A model generated the notes under the pieces. That model did not search any database, was not told where the DNA came from, and saw nothing but the letters and a program-made list of their open reading frames with translations. From Lasiodiplodia sp. COLG20 (lineage: Eukaryota; Ascomycota; Dothideomycetes; Botryosphaeriales; Botryosphaeriaceae), in assembly GCA_009801085.1 (NCBI GenBank), contig VNWV01000005.1:2418001-2482000 (forward strand): a stretch of 64,000 nucleotides of DNA. Reading direction: 5' to 3'. A program made the translations under genes and the position numbers. This document shows, piece after piece, positions 18,657 to 28,913 of the stretch. The first letter of the stretch is position 1, and each line of letters opens with the position of its first letter.

Positions 18657-19751
18657 CTAGTTCTTTGAGGAACCATTGGCCAGTCCGTCAAGGGAGCCAT
18701 TCGCATCCGAGGCTAAGAGTGGGGAGGAAACGGCAGAGGAGATAGACATAATAGATGCAAAGTCCTTAGGCGGCGTCCTTCCCATGCCGCACTCAGTTCC
18801 GATGGAGAAATCTTTGACTAGCTGCGAAGCTGTCGCGATTCTGCGGCGGGTTCCCTCCTCATCGCCAGCATGAACCACTCCCAAGTACAACTCGGTCGAA
18901 CCCAGTTCAAGATTCTTGAGAGGCGCGAAGTACGCGGCGTCATCTCTTTCCTTAGGAACGGGCATGTGGAAATAAGTTATGGGCCTTTGTGTGTTTTTCT
19001 TGAGAGTGTTTGCCACGTCAACAAGAAGGCCCATGTCTTTTGGTTCGAAGAAGTGGCGATGGCCTAGGTCTCCATAGCAGAGGTGAACGCCCATCTCGAC
19101 CTGTGGACTGACGGCATTTGTAAGACGTGCAAGCTGTTGATCGAGATGCTCCCGGACTGGCGAGAACCACGGCTTGAAGTGCGGCCAAACGGCGCCTTCC
19201 AGCATGGCAAATTCCGAAGCAGCATCCCACTGAATGGTAAGGTCCTCGGGCGGGATAGCTTGCTCGATCTTTCGTAGATCGCGCAGAAGAGCAGCTTCAT
19301 AGAGTGGCTCAACAGCAGCTTGGTAGGGCTCCGCGACGAGTACCAGGACATTAGGCAAGGTGGGGAGAGAGACCTGGAATTTGACGCCTTTCGGAATCAC
19401 TCCTTCCTGGCGAAGCTTGGTGAAGGTTTGGTAGGACTCAATGGCAACCACGTCGTAGCCAGTGTGAAGCTCCGGGAGGCTCTTGACGGCTCGCTGGATT
19501 TCCTCGTCCGAAGGAACAGGATCTACCGGAACTGTGCTCATTGTCGCATCGTATTGACGGAGGACCTGGGGCACAGCCTGGAAGACGGCAAGCTGCCAAA
19601 AGGTGAAATTTTGACGATGCTGCGTCTCACCGTCGGGGATGCGCCGCAGCCTGCCGGGAAGCAGCTCAGCGCTTTGGCGGAACACATCCTCGGCAGAAGG
19701 GAGGCAGACGCTGCCTACAAGGTGAACGCCACGAACTTGGGCGGCCGTCAT
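18657..19751 (-). CDS. Stand-alone MetE-like (cobalamin-independent methionine synthase C-domain) protein
   Basis: Single exon, 364 aa, ATG at 19751. The fold pattern is the UROD/MetE-like TIM barrel, comparable to the catalytic C-terminal half of methionine synthase MetE but less than half its full length. Candidate zinc ligands are retained: H223 and C225 in GVHLCYGD, and C321 in GTECGMGR, matching the HxC and DCG positions of MetE. Other landmarks are the N-terminal GVHLVGSVCLP, RRIPDGETQHR and TIQWDAASEFAML. True MetE transfers a methyl group from methyltetrahydrofolate to homocysteine. This short form lacks the N-terminal half, so it probably uses another donor or acceptor thiol. It was not assigned a specific reaction. 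It is divergent from the UPF0303 gene. Confidence 0.8.
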   Translation of the reverse strand: MTAAQVRGVHLVGSVCLPSAEDVFRQSAELLPGRLRRIPDGETQHRQNFTFWQLAVFQAVPQVLRQYDATMSTVPVDPVPSDEEIQRAVKSLPELHTGYDVVAIESYQTFTKLRQEGVIPKGVKFQVSLPTLPNVLVLVAEPYQAAVEPLYEAALLRDLRKIEQAIPPEDLTIQWDAASEFAMLEGAVWPHFKPWFSPVREHLDQQLARLTNAVSPQVEMGVHLCYGDLGHRHFFEPKDMGLLVDVANTLKKNTQRPITYFHMPVPKERDDAAYFAPLKNLELGSTELYLGVVHAGDEEGTRRRIATASQLVKDFSIGTECGMGRTPPKDFASIMSISSAVSSPLLASDANGSLDGLANGSSKN

Positions 19752-20572
19752 GATATTGAGCGTCTGTGGCTATTGCAAGGAGATAGAGTTTGGGGAAGAT
19801 GGTGGGCTGCGTGTGGAATGACAAGTAGACTTTCGTACTTACACATGGCCTCAGATACAATTTCTGGGCCCACACCAAGTAAAGAGCTGGCAGCTGCTTC
19901 TAGAGCGGGGAACACGGCCCAGGCGCAGGGCACGGATCTTCCCCGATGCGCTCGCTCGCTTGGGAGTTCCGTATTGTTGAAGATCACCGGGGTGACACGG
20001 CAGCGCGATTGAAACACATGAAGAAAAAGCAAAAAAACAACGGCTCTTCACGAATCCTTGTCAAAGCGCGAATTCTCCGTCTGCAGCGTGGAATGGAGAC
20101 ACATCATAGCGTTCTTGGTGGCTGCGCAGCTGTTTGTAAATTTGGGGGAGGCGCCGAGATACCTTGGATCTCCATGCACACTGAGTCGGTCGAGTGAGGC
20201 GTCGACGATGGGGCGGCAGTAGAGTCGGCGCTAGCGGGATGGCAACGGGCGGCGGGCTGGAGGGGAAAAGGCCGCTAGATAAAGGCTCCTCCCGCACCGG
20301 GTCAGCGCCCGCTGAAGCCGACCGTTTGGCGCGTCACAGTCGCCTGCAGTGCCAGATGCCTGCAGACAGGCATTGACGGCTGTGAGATGGTTGAGATCTT
20401 GGAGCGAATTCGGCAGGGCATGGTCTGCGGCTTCCCCGCCTGGACCTTCCACGCGGGGCTGGTGATGACAAACGCCAACCCCAGAATCCATCGCGTCTCT
20501 TGACGACATTATCTATTTCAACGTGCTCCAATCCCGTCGCTGTAGCATTCTCTCCTCCACAAATCCATCGCC
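19752..20572. promoter_or_regulatory. Divergent intergenic/promoter region
   Basis: 820 bp between the starts of the MetE-like (minus) and UPF0303 (plus) genes. No gene is supported. A plus-strand frame at 19320-20012 mostly overlaps the MetE-like gene and is a shadow. Confidence 0.4.
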
Positions 20573-21085
20573 ATGTCGTCCGCCAGCGCAACCCTCCCCG
20601 ACCCCCCACGCGACCTCGAGTCGCTCGCCGCCATTGAGGAATCGCTCGTATTCCCTTCCTTCACGGCCAATACCGCCTGGGAGCTGGGCAACGCCCTTCG
20701 CTTCCGCCTGCTGGATTTCCCGACTCCTGCCGTTATCAACATCACTCTCGCCAATAGCGACCAGCTGCTCTTCCACACCGTCACCCGCTCCGGCACTCTG
20801 CCCGACAACGACACCTGGGTCGCCCGCAAGAGAGCCACCGTCCTGCGCTGGGGCTTTTCTTCGTGGTACATGCACAACAAGCTCGGCGGTGACGAGGCGA
20901 AGTTTGCTGCCAAATATATGCTAGGCGAGCGTGCAGGCCAGTACGCCATCCATGGGGGCGGCTTTCCCGTGCGCGTCAAGGGTGTCGAGGGCATCGTCGG
21001 CGTCATTGTCGTAAGCGGACTGAAGCAGGAATGGGACCACCAGGTGATTGTCGAGACGGTCGAGAAGTACCTGAAGAGCCAGTAA
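20573..21085 (+). CDS. UPF0303 / HbpS-like (DUF336) family protein
   Basis: Single exon, 170 aa. It matches the UPF0303 family related to yeast YBR137W, a small cytoplasmic alpha/beta protein of the heme-degrading-like HbpS fold. Visible features are the N-terminal SLVFPSFTANTAWELGNALR, the central VINITLANSDQLLFH, the long RKRATVLRWGFSSWYMHNKLG helix, GGGFPVRVKGVEGIVGVIVVSGL, and a C-terminal helix. Yeast YBR137W is linked to the GET tail-anchored protein pathway; whether that holds here is unknown. Length fits the family, with no truncation. There is no signal peptide. Confidence 0.85.
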   Translation: MSSASATLPDPPRDLESLAAIEESLVFPSFTANTAWELGNALRFRLLDFPTPAVINITLANSDQLLFHTVTRSGTLPDNDTWVARKRATVLRWGFSSWYMHNKLGGDEAKFAAKYMLGERAGQYAIHGGGFPVRVKGVEGIVGVIVVSGLKQEWDHQVIVETVEKYLKSQ

Positions 21086-21636
21086 AGAGCTAGGAACCCG
21101 TCGAAGCCGCAGAGATAAGGTCGAAATTAGACATTGTCGCTTGCCGAATTCAGCGTAGGCGCGATGAGATAGGTAGGTCCACCGACTCTCCATGGCGCTG
21201 CCATGGCTTGCTGACGCCGCACTGTGCAGAATGCAAAATAATTAGAATCGGCTGCAATCTGCCGGCATGTCATCCTTCTCGAAAGTTTCCCGCTGCAAAC
21301 AATCGTGCGACGGCGGGGGTGATCGCTTCGTCACTGGTGGGCATACCGAGGCGCAGAAGACGCGTCGCCCAACACCCGTTTCGGATATCCCCTATCAGCA
21401 CGATTCACGCTTCAATGCGGGGGCGGAGCCCGTCACGTGCCTCGGATCGCGTCTGGACAGAACACCTGCAGCCGGGTGGGATTCGACGTTGCACCACAGT
21501 TACTGTGTACGCATATGGAAGGTGATCCTGCAATGTTAAGCCCGCCGTCTCGGTACTTGGCTCTTCGCCTCTAAGCTCCCGAAGCTTCCTCTTGCGTGGC
21601 GCTGCCGAGATGGCAAGACGCGCCACCAAGCATCCT

Positions 21637-21682
21637 TTATCTCTTGTATCAGCTTGACTGTGTCTGCCCACTCTTCTTATCT
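21637..21682. promoter_or_regulatory. Pair of GATA-factor (AreA-type) sites
   Basis: TTATCT (complement AGATAA, fits HGATAR) at 21637-21642 and again at 21677-21682, exactly 40 bp apart, both within the longer identical word TTATCTCTTGT. They lie about 360-400 bp upstream of the permease start. AreA-type nitrogen regulators often act through paired GATA sites on permease genes. Confidence 0.4.
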
Positions 21683-21947
21683 CTTGTTGCCAATCCATCC
21701 AAGCATCGGCTCGTCGCATTTCCCCGTGCCTGTTTGGGCCATCGGTCCAATCGATCCCGGGGCACTCGACCAAAGCCCCGGTCTGTCTACTACTTCCTGA
21801 TGCGACACGCCTCTATCAGCAAACCCGGTCGGACGCCGCAATCCAACGCCCCGGAAGCCCGGCTGCCCCTCCGGCGGTCTTGCTCCCGCGATGCTAGTTC
21901 CATAATAATATCGATCGCTAATGCCTGTATCACACGCTGCATGCACA

Positions 21948-21954
21948 TATAAAA
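21948..21954 (+). promoter_or_regulatory. TATA box TATAAAA
   Basis: TATAAAA 90 bp before the permease ATG at 22044; good core promoter position. Confidence 0.5.
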
Positions 21955-22043
21955 CACTCCCCTTGCTCAAGTCCTAGCCAAGTCAGCTCTGTCTCGTCCT
22001 ATCCATCGCACCCTCCACCTCGCGTGAACTTCATCCGGCTACA

Positions 22044-23856
22044 ATGGAGACCTCCAAGGAGAAGGCCCCTCCTCCTGATGACAAGCGCGGCAGCATCGTC
22101 GAGGCCGACGTCCATTCGCTCAGCCATGACCATGGCGCCGAGTCGGAGCTTCGCCGTATGCTTGGTACTCGCCACTTGACCATGATTGCGCTTGGCTCCT
22201 CCATTGGCATGGGCTTGTGGCTCGGCAGCGGCACGTCTCTTGTCAACGGTGGCCCTGCTGGTATCTTCATCGGTTACATTCTCGCCGGATCCATGATTTG
22301 GTCCGTCTCGCACTCCATCGGAGAGATGGCCATCATGTACCCACTGCCGTCTGCCTACGTGCAGTGGACCTCTAAATTCATCTGCCCATCTGCTGCCTTT
22401 GCGCTCGGCTGGTCGTACTGGTTCTCATACGTTATCACCATCGCCAACGAACTTGCGGTAAGTAAAGAAATCCCGGTCGGGCGTCGCACACGGGTCACTG
22501 ATCTTATCCAGGCTGCAAACACTGTCCTGAGTTTCTGGACTACGAAAGTTCCTATCGCCGGATGGATCACTATCTTCTGGGTCGTCCTCGTCGCAGTCAA
22601 CGTCGGCGCCGTTACACTTTTTGGAGAGGTTGAGGTCGTCGCATCAACCATTAAGTTCGGATGGATCTTTGTTGTCATCATCTCCTTCATCGGTAAGTGA
22701 CCACATTGGAGACGCTGGGATGGAAGGGAAATGAATAACTCGGTCTAGTGATCTCTGCCGGCGGTGCTCCCAATCACGATGCAGTAGGGTTCCGTTATTG
22801 GAATGCTGAGCCGTTCACCAACGGCTTCAAGGGTTGGCTTGCCGTTATGCCCACTTGTATTTTTGCAATGTCTGGTGGCGAGAACTCGGGCCTTGTCGCG
22901 TCCGAGATGAAGAACCCGAAGAAGGCCGTCCCGCACGCTGTCAGCTCTATCTGGGTCCGCCTTGCGCTCTTCTACCTTATGGGCTCCTTGATGGTTACCA
23001 TCACCGTCTCTCCCAACAACCCTGACCTGTTCGGTGGATCCGGCACCAATGCCTCGCCCTTCGTCATTGCTTACCGTGACGCTGGCTTACAGCCTATGGC
23101 CCACATCATGAACGCCGTCATTTTCCTTTCTGTCATTTCGACTGGATCGATTTCCGGATATGGCGGCTCCCGTACTACGATGGGTCTTGGTCAGCTGGGC
23201 ATGGCGCCTAAGGTTTGTCGCACCAAATTCCACATGGTTGATGCGTGCGACGTAGGCTAACACCCGCCGCACAGATTTTCACCCGCGCTGACAAGACGGG
23301 TCGCCCCTGGGCCGGCCTTGTCTGCACCCTCGGCCTTGGCGGTGCTCTCGCGTACATCAACGTCAGCGAAACTGGCGCTGAGGTCTTCACCTGGTTCTCT
23401 AATCTGACCTCGCTGTTCACGCTTTTCGGCTGGGGCAGCATCTGCCTCTCCCACATCCGCTTCCGCCGTGCTTGGGCCATCCAAGGCCGCTCGAGTGCCG
23501 ATCTGCCTTGGAAATCATGGACGTACCCTTACGCCGCGTGGTGGGGTCTGTCCTGGTGCATCATCCTTATCATCGTCGAGTTCTATCTCGCTGTCTCTCC
23601 GCTGGGCGGCTCGCCCAGTGCCGAGAACTTCTTCGCCAACTACGTCTCCGTTCTCGTTATCATTATCCTCTACCTTGGCGCTCGTATCTACAACCGTGGA
23701 CCTTGGTGGCAAGACCTGTCCAAGGTTGATCTTGATGCAGGCAGGCGCTTCTACGTTGACAGCCTTGACGAGGAGGTAGCGGCCGCGAAGACGAGCAAAA
23801 ATCCGCTCGTCAAGGCGGGCAAGGGCGTTGTTGGTTTCTTTGGCGGTGAGATTTAA
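22044..23856 (+). CDS. Amino-acid permease (YAT/APC family)
   Basis: Four exons: 22044-22457, 22512-22692, 22749-23212 and 23275-23856 (introns 54, 56 and 62 nt), giving 546 aa. About 12 hydrophobic segments are visible. The YAT-family start is clear: LGTRHLTMIALGSSIGMGLW, then LVNGGPAGIFIGYILAGSM, then SIGEMAIMYPLPSAYVQWT. FAMSGGENSGLVASEMKNPKKAVPHAV and SGYGGSRTTMGLGQLGMAPK are further fungal signatures. The protein should be a plasma-membrane proton symporter for proline or other amino acids. The N- and C-termini are hydrophilic and cytoplasmic, with several Lys in the N-tail that could be ubiquitinated. Two AreA-type sites and a TATA box upstream suggest nitrogen control. The first intron is divisible by three and stop-free. 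Confidence 0.92.
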
Positions 23857-24762
23857 GCGGTGGCGTGGAGAAAACATGACGAGAGATACCATTGCACCGG
23901 CGCATTGCATGGGGAGATTGCTTGGCGTAGGGGGATTAATGCTTATCATTGATGTTTGATTGGTGGCCACACTTCGTATCTCTTGCATGCATCATTGCCT
24001 TGAGAATGGTCACTGAGTCTGATCGAACTTGACTCTCATGGACGGTTTTCGGGAGCCGTGCCAATGTATGCACACAGCTCACTAGGTAGCAACTATTGTT
24101 CAAGTATCGTATTGTAGTACCATTAAACGCACATGTTCTAGTGCTGGTGTTACAAGGTTAACCTCAGGATAAAGTGATTCGTATTTGCGCGGCCTCTCGA
24201 GCGGCAGTGACTGCAAGGCATCATGGCTGAGGGCACTCGTTGCACGAGTGCATTGGCAATGAAGACATAAAGCGTGCCACAAGTAAGTTTCTACTTCAAT
24301 TTTGTAGCAAAGTGATAAAATAGTCATTACTTTCCATAGTATAAAACACTTACACTTTCATTACTGAATCAACCCACGATGGATCTTGATTTTTCGTGTT
24401 AGGTCACCCGACGTATTTAAGGGGCCATCTCTGAATACTGCCCAGTTGAGTAAGTGTCACGTGGACGTTGTTTGGTTGGGTCTCGGCGGAGTTATCGGAA
24501 GAGTCGCTATCGGTAAAACCGCGGTAGAATTGGAGCTCTCGATCGTCATAGAATCGCATCCGTAATCAACGCCGGAGGCAAGCAGAAGACCTTCTGCCTC
24601 CATCGCTGCCCCGCCGCCGCCCCTGCATCTCCATCTGCGAGGCGCGCGCGTCGTCTCGTTCTGCAGCCTTCTCATTCTTTTATTTCACATTTGCGCATTT
24701 GCCACGCTCCGCACTCAGCCGCCTAATTCCCATCGCCGTGCATCCCGCCTGCCCGCCACGAC
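23857..24762. other. Intergenic, Lon upstream region
   Basis: About 900 bp. The first half is AT-rich 3' flank; the last 250 bp become pyrimidine-rich before the Lon start codon. No gene or RNA recognised. Confidence 0.4.
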
Positions 24763-27700
24763 ATGCTTTACGGTCAGAACCTACCATGGCGGGCAGCTCT
24801 GCGCCAGGCCTCGCGCCAGCCTAGCAGCCTCGCCCGTATCTCATCATCTAGCCTCTCTTCTGCTTCGCGTCCTTACCATGCCACCGTAATTCGCGGTACG
24901 CCACTGTCCTCGAGACACCGTCCCATTGCCTCGTTCCCTTCACGCCACTTTGCAACTACTCCCGCGCGGCGGAAGGAGAAACCGCCGTCCTCATCGCCGG
25001 ATGAGAAATCGGAGCAGAAGGAGGAGGAAAACAAGAAGGATAATCAGGAGAAGTTGGCCGAGTCCGAAACCGGAGCAGACGCAAAATCCAAGACGCCGGA
25101 CCCCATACCTTCGCACAAGAATGGACAGGGCGCGGCAGCTGGAGCTGGTGGACAAGGCGGCGAGGCACCGCCATCCAGCGGCGAGGGTGGAGGCAGGAAG
25201 CGCAAGTCGGAGCGTTCGTTGCAGAAGCCCTCGGTGCCGGAGGTCTACCCGCAGGTCATGGCCATTCCAATTGGCAAGCGCCCGTTGTTCCCCGGCTTTT
25301 ACAAGGCCATTACCATCAGGAACCAGCAAGTTGCCGCTGCGATACACGATATGGTTCAGAGGGGCCAGCCATACATTGGCGCCTTCCTGCTGAAAGACGA
25401 TGACGCGGATAAGGACGTGATTGAGAGTCCGGATGACGTGCATGAGGTCGGAACCTTCTGCCAGATCACCAGCGCGTTCCCTGTGCAGGGAGAGGAGCCT
25501 AGCATGACTGCCGTTTTGTACCCGCACCGACGCATCAAGATGACCTCTCTAATCCCTCCGAATCGTGCCGCAGGCGAGACCGCCGCCAAGGTTGAGACGG
25601 CACCTGTCGAAGGGGCCGAGCAAGAACAGCCCGCGAAGGATCAGCCTGTACAGGATAAGAAGGGTGACGTTGTGGCTAGCTTCGAGGAGGGCACAGCGGA
25701 CCAAGCCAAGCAGGTTGCGCAGTACGAGCCAACCTCTTTCCTGAAGAAATACGAGGTCAGCTTGGTCAATGTCGAGAACTTGACGGAGGAGCCATTCGAC
25801 AAGAAGAACCAGAACATTCGCGCCCTTGTCGGCGAGATGGTCAACACTTTCAAGGAGGTTGCTGCCATCAACTCTCTTTTCCGGGACCAGATCTCGACTT
25901 TCTCTATGAGCCAAGGCGCCGGAAATGTTGGGGACGACCCCGCAAAGCTCGCTGATTTCGCTGCCGCTGTTGCCCAGGGTGAATCTCACGAGCTGCAGGC
26001 TGCTCTTGCATCCATGAGCATCGAGGACCGGTTACACAAGGCGCTGCTGGTATTGAAGAAGGAATACATGAATGCCAAGCTGCAGGACAAGATCTTGAAG
26101 GATGTGGAGAAGAAGATTTCCAAAAAGCAGAGAGAATATTGGTTGATGGAGCAGATGCGCGGCATCCGCAGGGAACTCGGCCTTGAGACGGATGGAAAGG
26201 ACAAGCTTGTGGAGAAGTTCAAGGAGAAGGCAAGCAAGCTGGCAATGCCAGAGGCTGTCAAGAAGGTCTTCGATGAGGAGATCAACAAGCTTGCGCACCT
26301 GGAACCCGCCGCATCGGAATTCAACGTCACCCGTAACTACCTGGATTGGCTCACGCAGATCCCTTGGGGCCAACGGAGCGCTGAGAACTTCGGGATTCAG
26401 AACGCCATGAAGGTCCTAGACGAGGATCACCACGGCTTGAAGGATGTCAAGGACCGAATTCTGGAGTTCATCGCTGTTGGCAAGTTGCGGGGCACTGTTG
26501 AGGGCAAGATTCTCTGCATGGTTGGCCCGCCCGGTGTCGGAAAGACGAGCATTGGCAAATCCATCGCACGGGCCTTGAACAGGCAATACTACCGGTTCAG
26601 CGTCGGCGGTCTCACCGATGTCGCAGAGATCAAGGGTCACAGGAGAACATACGTCGGTGCCCTTCCCGGACGGATCATCCAAGCGCTCAAGAAGTGCCAG
26701 ACGGAGAACCCGCTGGTGCTGATCGACGAAGTGGACAAGATCGGTCGCGGTCACCAGGGCGATCCGTCGTCGGCGCTTCTTGAGCTGCTCGATCCCGAAC
26801 AGAATAGCTCTTTCTTGGACCACTACATGGATGTGCCTGTCGATCTTTCCAAGGTTCTGTTCGTCTGCACGGCGAACATGACCGACACAATTCCCCGGCC
26901 TCTGCTGGACCGTATGGAAATGATCGAACTCTCCGGCTACGTTGCTGATGAGAAGATGGCTATTGCAGAGCGCTACCTTGCACCCGCTGCCAAGGAATTG
27001 AGTGGTCTCAAGGACGTCGATGTCCAGTTGGAGAAGGAGGCTATCGCCGCCCTCATCAACAAGTACTGCCGCGAGAGCGGAGTGCGCAACTTGAAGAAGC
27101 AAATCGAGAAGGTGTACAGAAAGTCGGCGCTCAAGATTATCCAGGACCTTGGCGAGGACGTGTTGTCGGAAGATAAGGCCCTTACTGAGGAGGGCAAGCA
27201 CGCACAGGAAGAGGCCAGCAAAGATAACACCGATGTCAAGGACACACCCGAGAACATCGAGAACGAGACCACAGAGACGCCTCGTGTCGCGTTGAAGGTT
27301 CCGGACAGCGTCCACGTGCGCATCACGCCCGACAACCTCAAGGACTACGTCGGCCCGCCAATCTTCACCGCCGACCGCCTCTACGACACGACGCCTCCGG
27401 GTGTCGCCATGGGGCTGGCGTGGACGCAGATGGGCGGCGCGGCGCTGTACGTCGAGTCGATCCTGGAGAACGCGCTGACGGCATCGTCGCGGCCGGGCTT
27501 CGAGCGGACGGGCAACCTCAAGAACGTGATGAAGGAGTCGACGGTGATTGCTTACTCGTTCGCCAAGTCGATCATGGCCCGGCACTTCCCGGACAACCGC
27601 TTCTTTGAGCACGCCAAGATTCACATGCACTGCCCAGAGGGCGCGGTGCAGAAGGATGGACCGTCGGCCGGCATCACGATGGCAACCAGCTTGCTGAGCT

Positions 27701-28116
27701 TGGCGCTTGACCACCCGCTCGACCCGACCATCGCGATGACCGGAGAGCTGACTGTGACGGGCAAGGTGTTGAGGATCGGTGGGTTGAGGGAGAAGACGGT
27801 CGCGGCGAGGAGGGCTGGTGCCAAGATGATCGTGTTCCCGGAGGACAATCTGAGTGATTGGTTGGAGTTGCCTGAGGTGAGTTTTGTCCTCTTCTTTTTC
27901 TGATCCCTCCCCTCTCCCCTTTCGCTTTCAGCTGCTGACATTTTTCGACGATAGAACATTAAGGAGGGCATCGAAGGCAAGCCCGTCAGCTGGTACTCGG
28001 AGGTCTTCGACGTCGTGTTCAAGGACGTCAACAAGGAGAAGGCGAACCAGCTGTGGAAGGAAGAGTTGAAGAAGAAGCACGAGGGGAAGAAGGAGAAGGA
28101 GGAGGACGATGATTGA
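24763..28116 (+). CDS. pim1: Mitochondrial Lon protease (PIM1 type)
   Basis: Exon 1 24763-27876 and exon 2 27955-28116, with a 78-nt intron (GTGAGT...CTGAC...TAG); 1091 aa. The N-terminus is a Ser/Arg/Ala-rich mitochondrial presequence, followed by a Lys/Glu and Gly/Ala low-complexity linker to about residue 150. The Lon substrate domain begins around VYPQVMAIPIGKRPLFPGFYKAI. The AAA+ module has Walker A GPPGVGKT (588-595) and Walker B LVLIDEVDKIG (D655/E656). The protease domain has the Ser-Lys dyad: S968 in QKDGPSAGI and K1011 in REKTVAARRAGAK. Lon degrades oxidised and misfolded matrix proteins and supports mtDNA maintenance. The C-terminus is a Lys/Glu-rich tail (KKKHEGKKEKEEDDD). Length and motifs are complete; the gene should be active and essential for respiration. 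Confidence 0.96.
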
Positions 28117-28913
28117 AAGATTCCCAACGTAAATCATTCTTCCACTGAAGTTTTCCCCTCCCAACGGTGAGCAACACTACCCAATAGTTGGAATTTCATT
28201 CTTTTCTTTTTCTTTCTCCTGACTGAAAGAGACGAAGAAAAAGAAAGGACATATCACTCGCATTTAGAGTTGGCGTTTTAGAGTCAATTTTCCACAAGGA
28301 TCATGTATGGTGGATATTTTTGTATGGGTGGTCGTTGTATGTGGTGGCATGTAGGAGACGGAGAAGAAGTGTCCTCGCCCTCGGACCATGGGGTCTCGAG
28401 GGGAGGGATTGGATGTGGGGATGCTGTTTTGTGAAAAAAAGCATGTTCCCTTATTGACTGAAGCGGGGGAAAGAAAACGGATATCATAACTCTCCACTCT
28501 CATCTGTATGTATATTTGATTGGTGTCGTCGATTTCGCTTCGGGAGTGGAGGTAAAAATCGAGATACGTATATGTCATGTTGTATAGCAGAAGAACCATA
28601 GCTAACCATGTAGCGCTGCATGGCAGGTTATTTCTGCATCAGGCAGTCGTCAATGAGGCTAACAATGATGCATACAGTATGTTCCATTTGCTTTGATGTA
28701 TGTGACCTCTACCAAATATATACTTTGAAGATGTGATATGTGCAGACAAAATAGACGGCTCTGTAGCGACAGGTGCAACAATGAAAATGGAACAAGGTAA
28801 CCAAACTCCTCCAAAGCTTATGGACAAGCTGCAAACAGAGATGTAAAGTATATACAGGGGGAAACGCATGCGTTGTGGGATGACTGCGACCACCTCAACT
28901 CTGCGTCAACTGC
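28117..28913. other. Convergent 3' flanks
   Basis: Between the ends of Lon and the GH16 gene. Slightly AT-rich; a poly-A tract at 28434-28440. No gene recognised. Confidence 0.35.

Larger units (their letters stand above)
21086..22043. promoter_or_regulatory. Upstream region of the amino-acid permease gene
   Basis: About 960 bp without a gene. It contains two GATA-factor sites and a TATA box (separate entries) close to the permease start. The rest shows nothing recognisable. Confidence 0.45.

Noticed and set aside
19320..20012. 230-codon plus-strand frame
   Set aside because: Mostly antisense to the MetE-like gene and its promoter.
26416..27714. 432-codon minus-strand frame
   Set aside because: Antisense shadow of the Lon gene; no domain.
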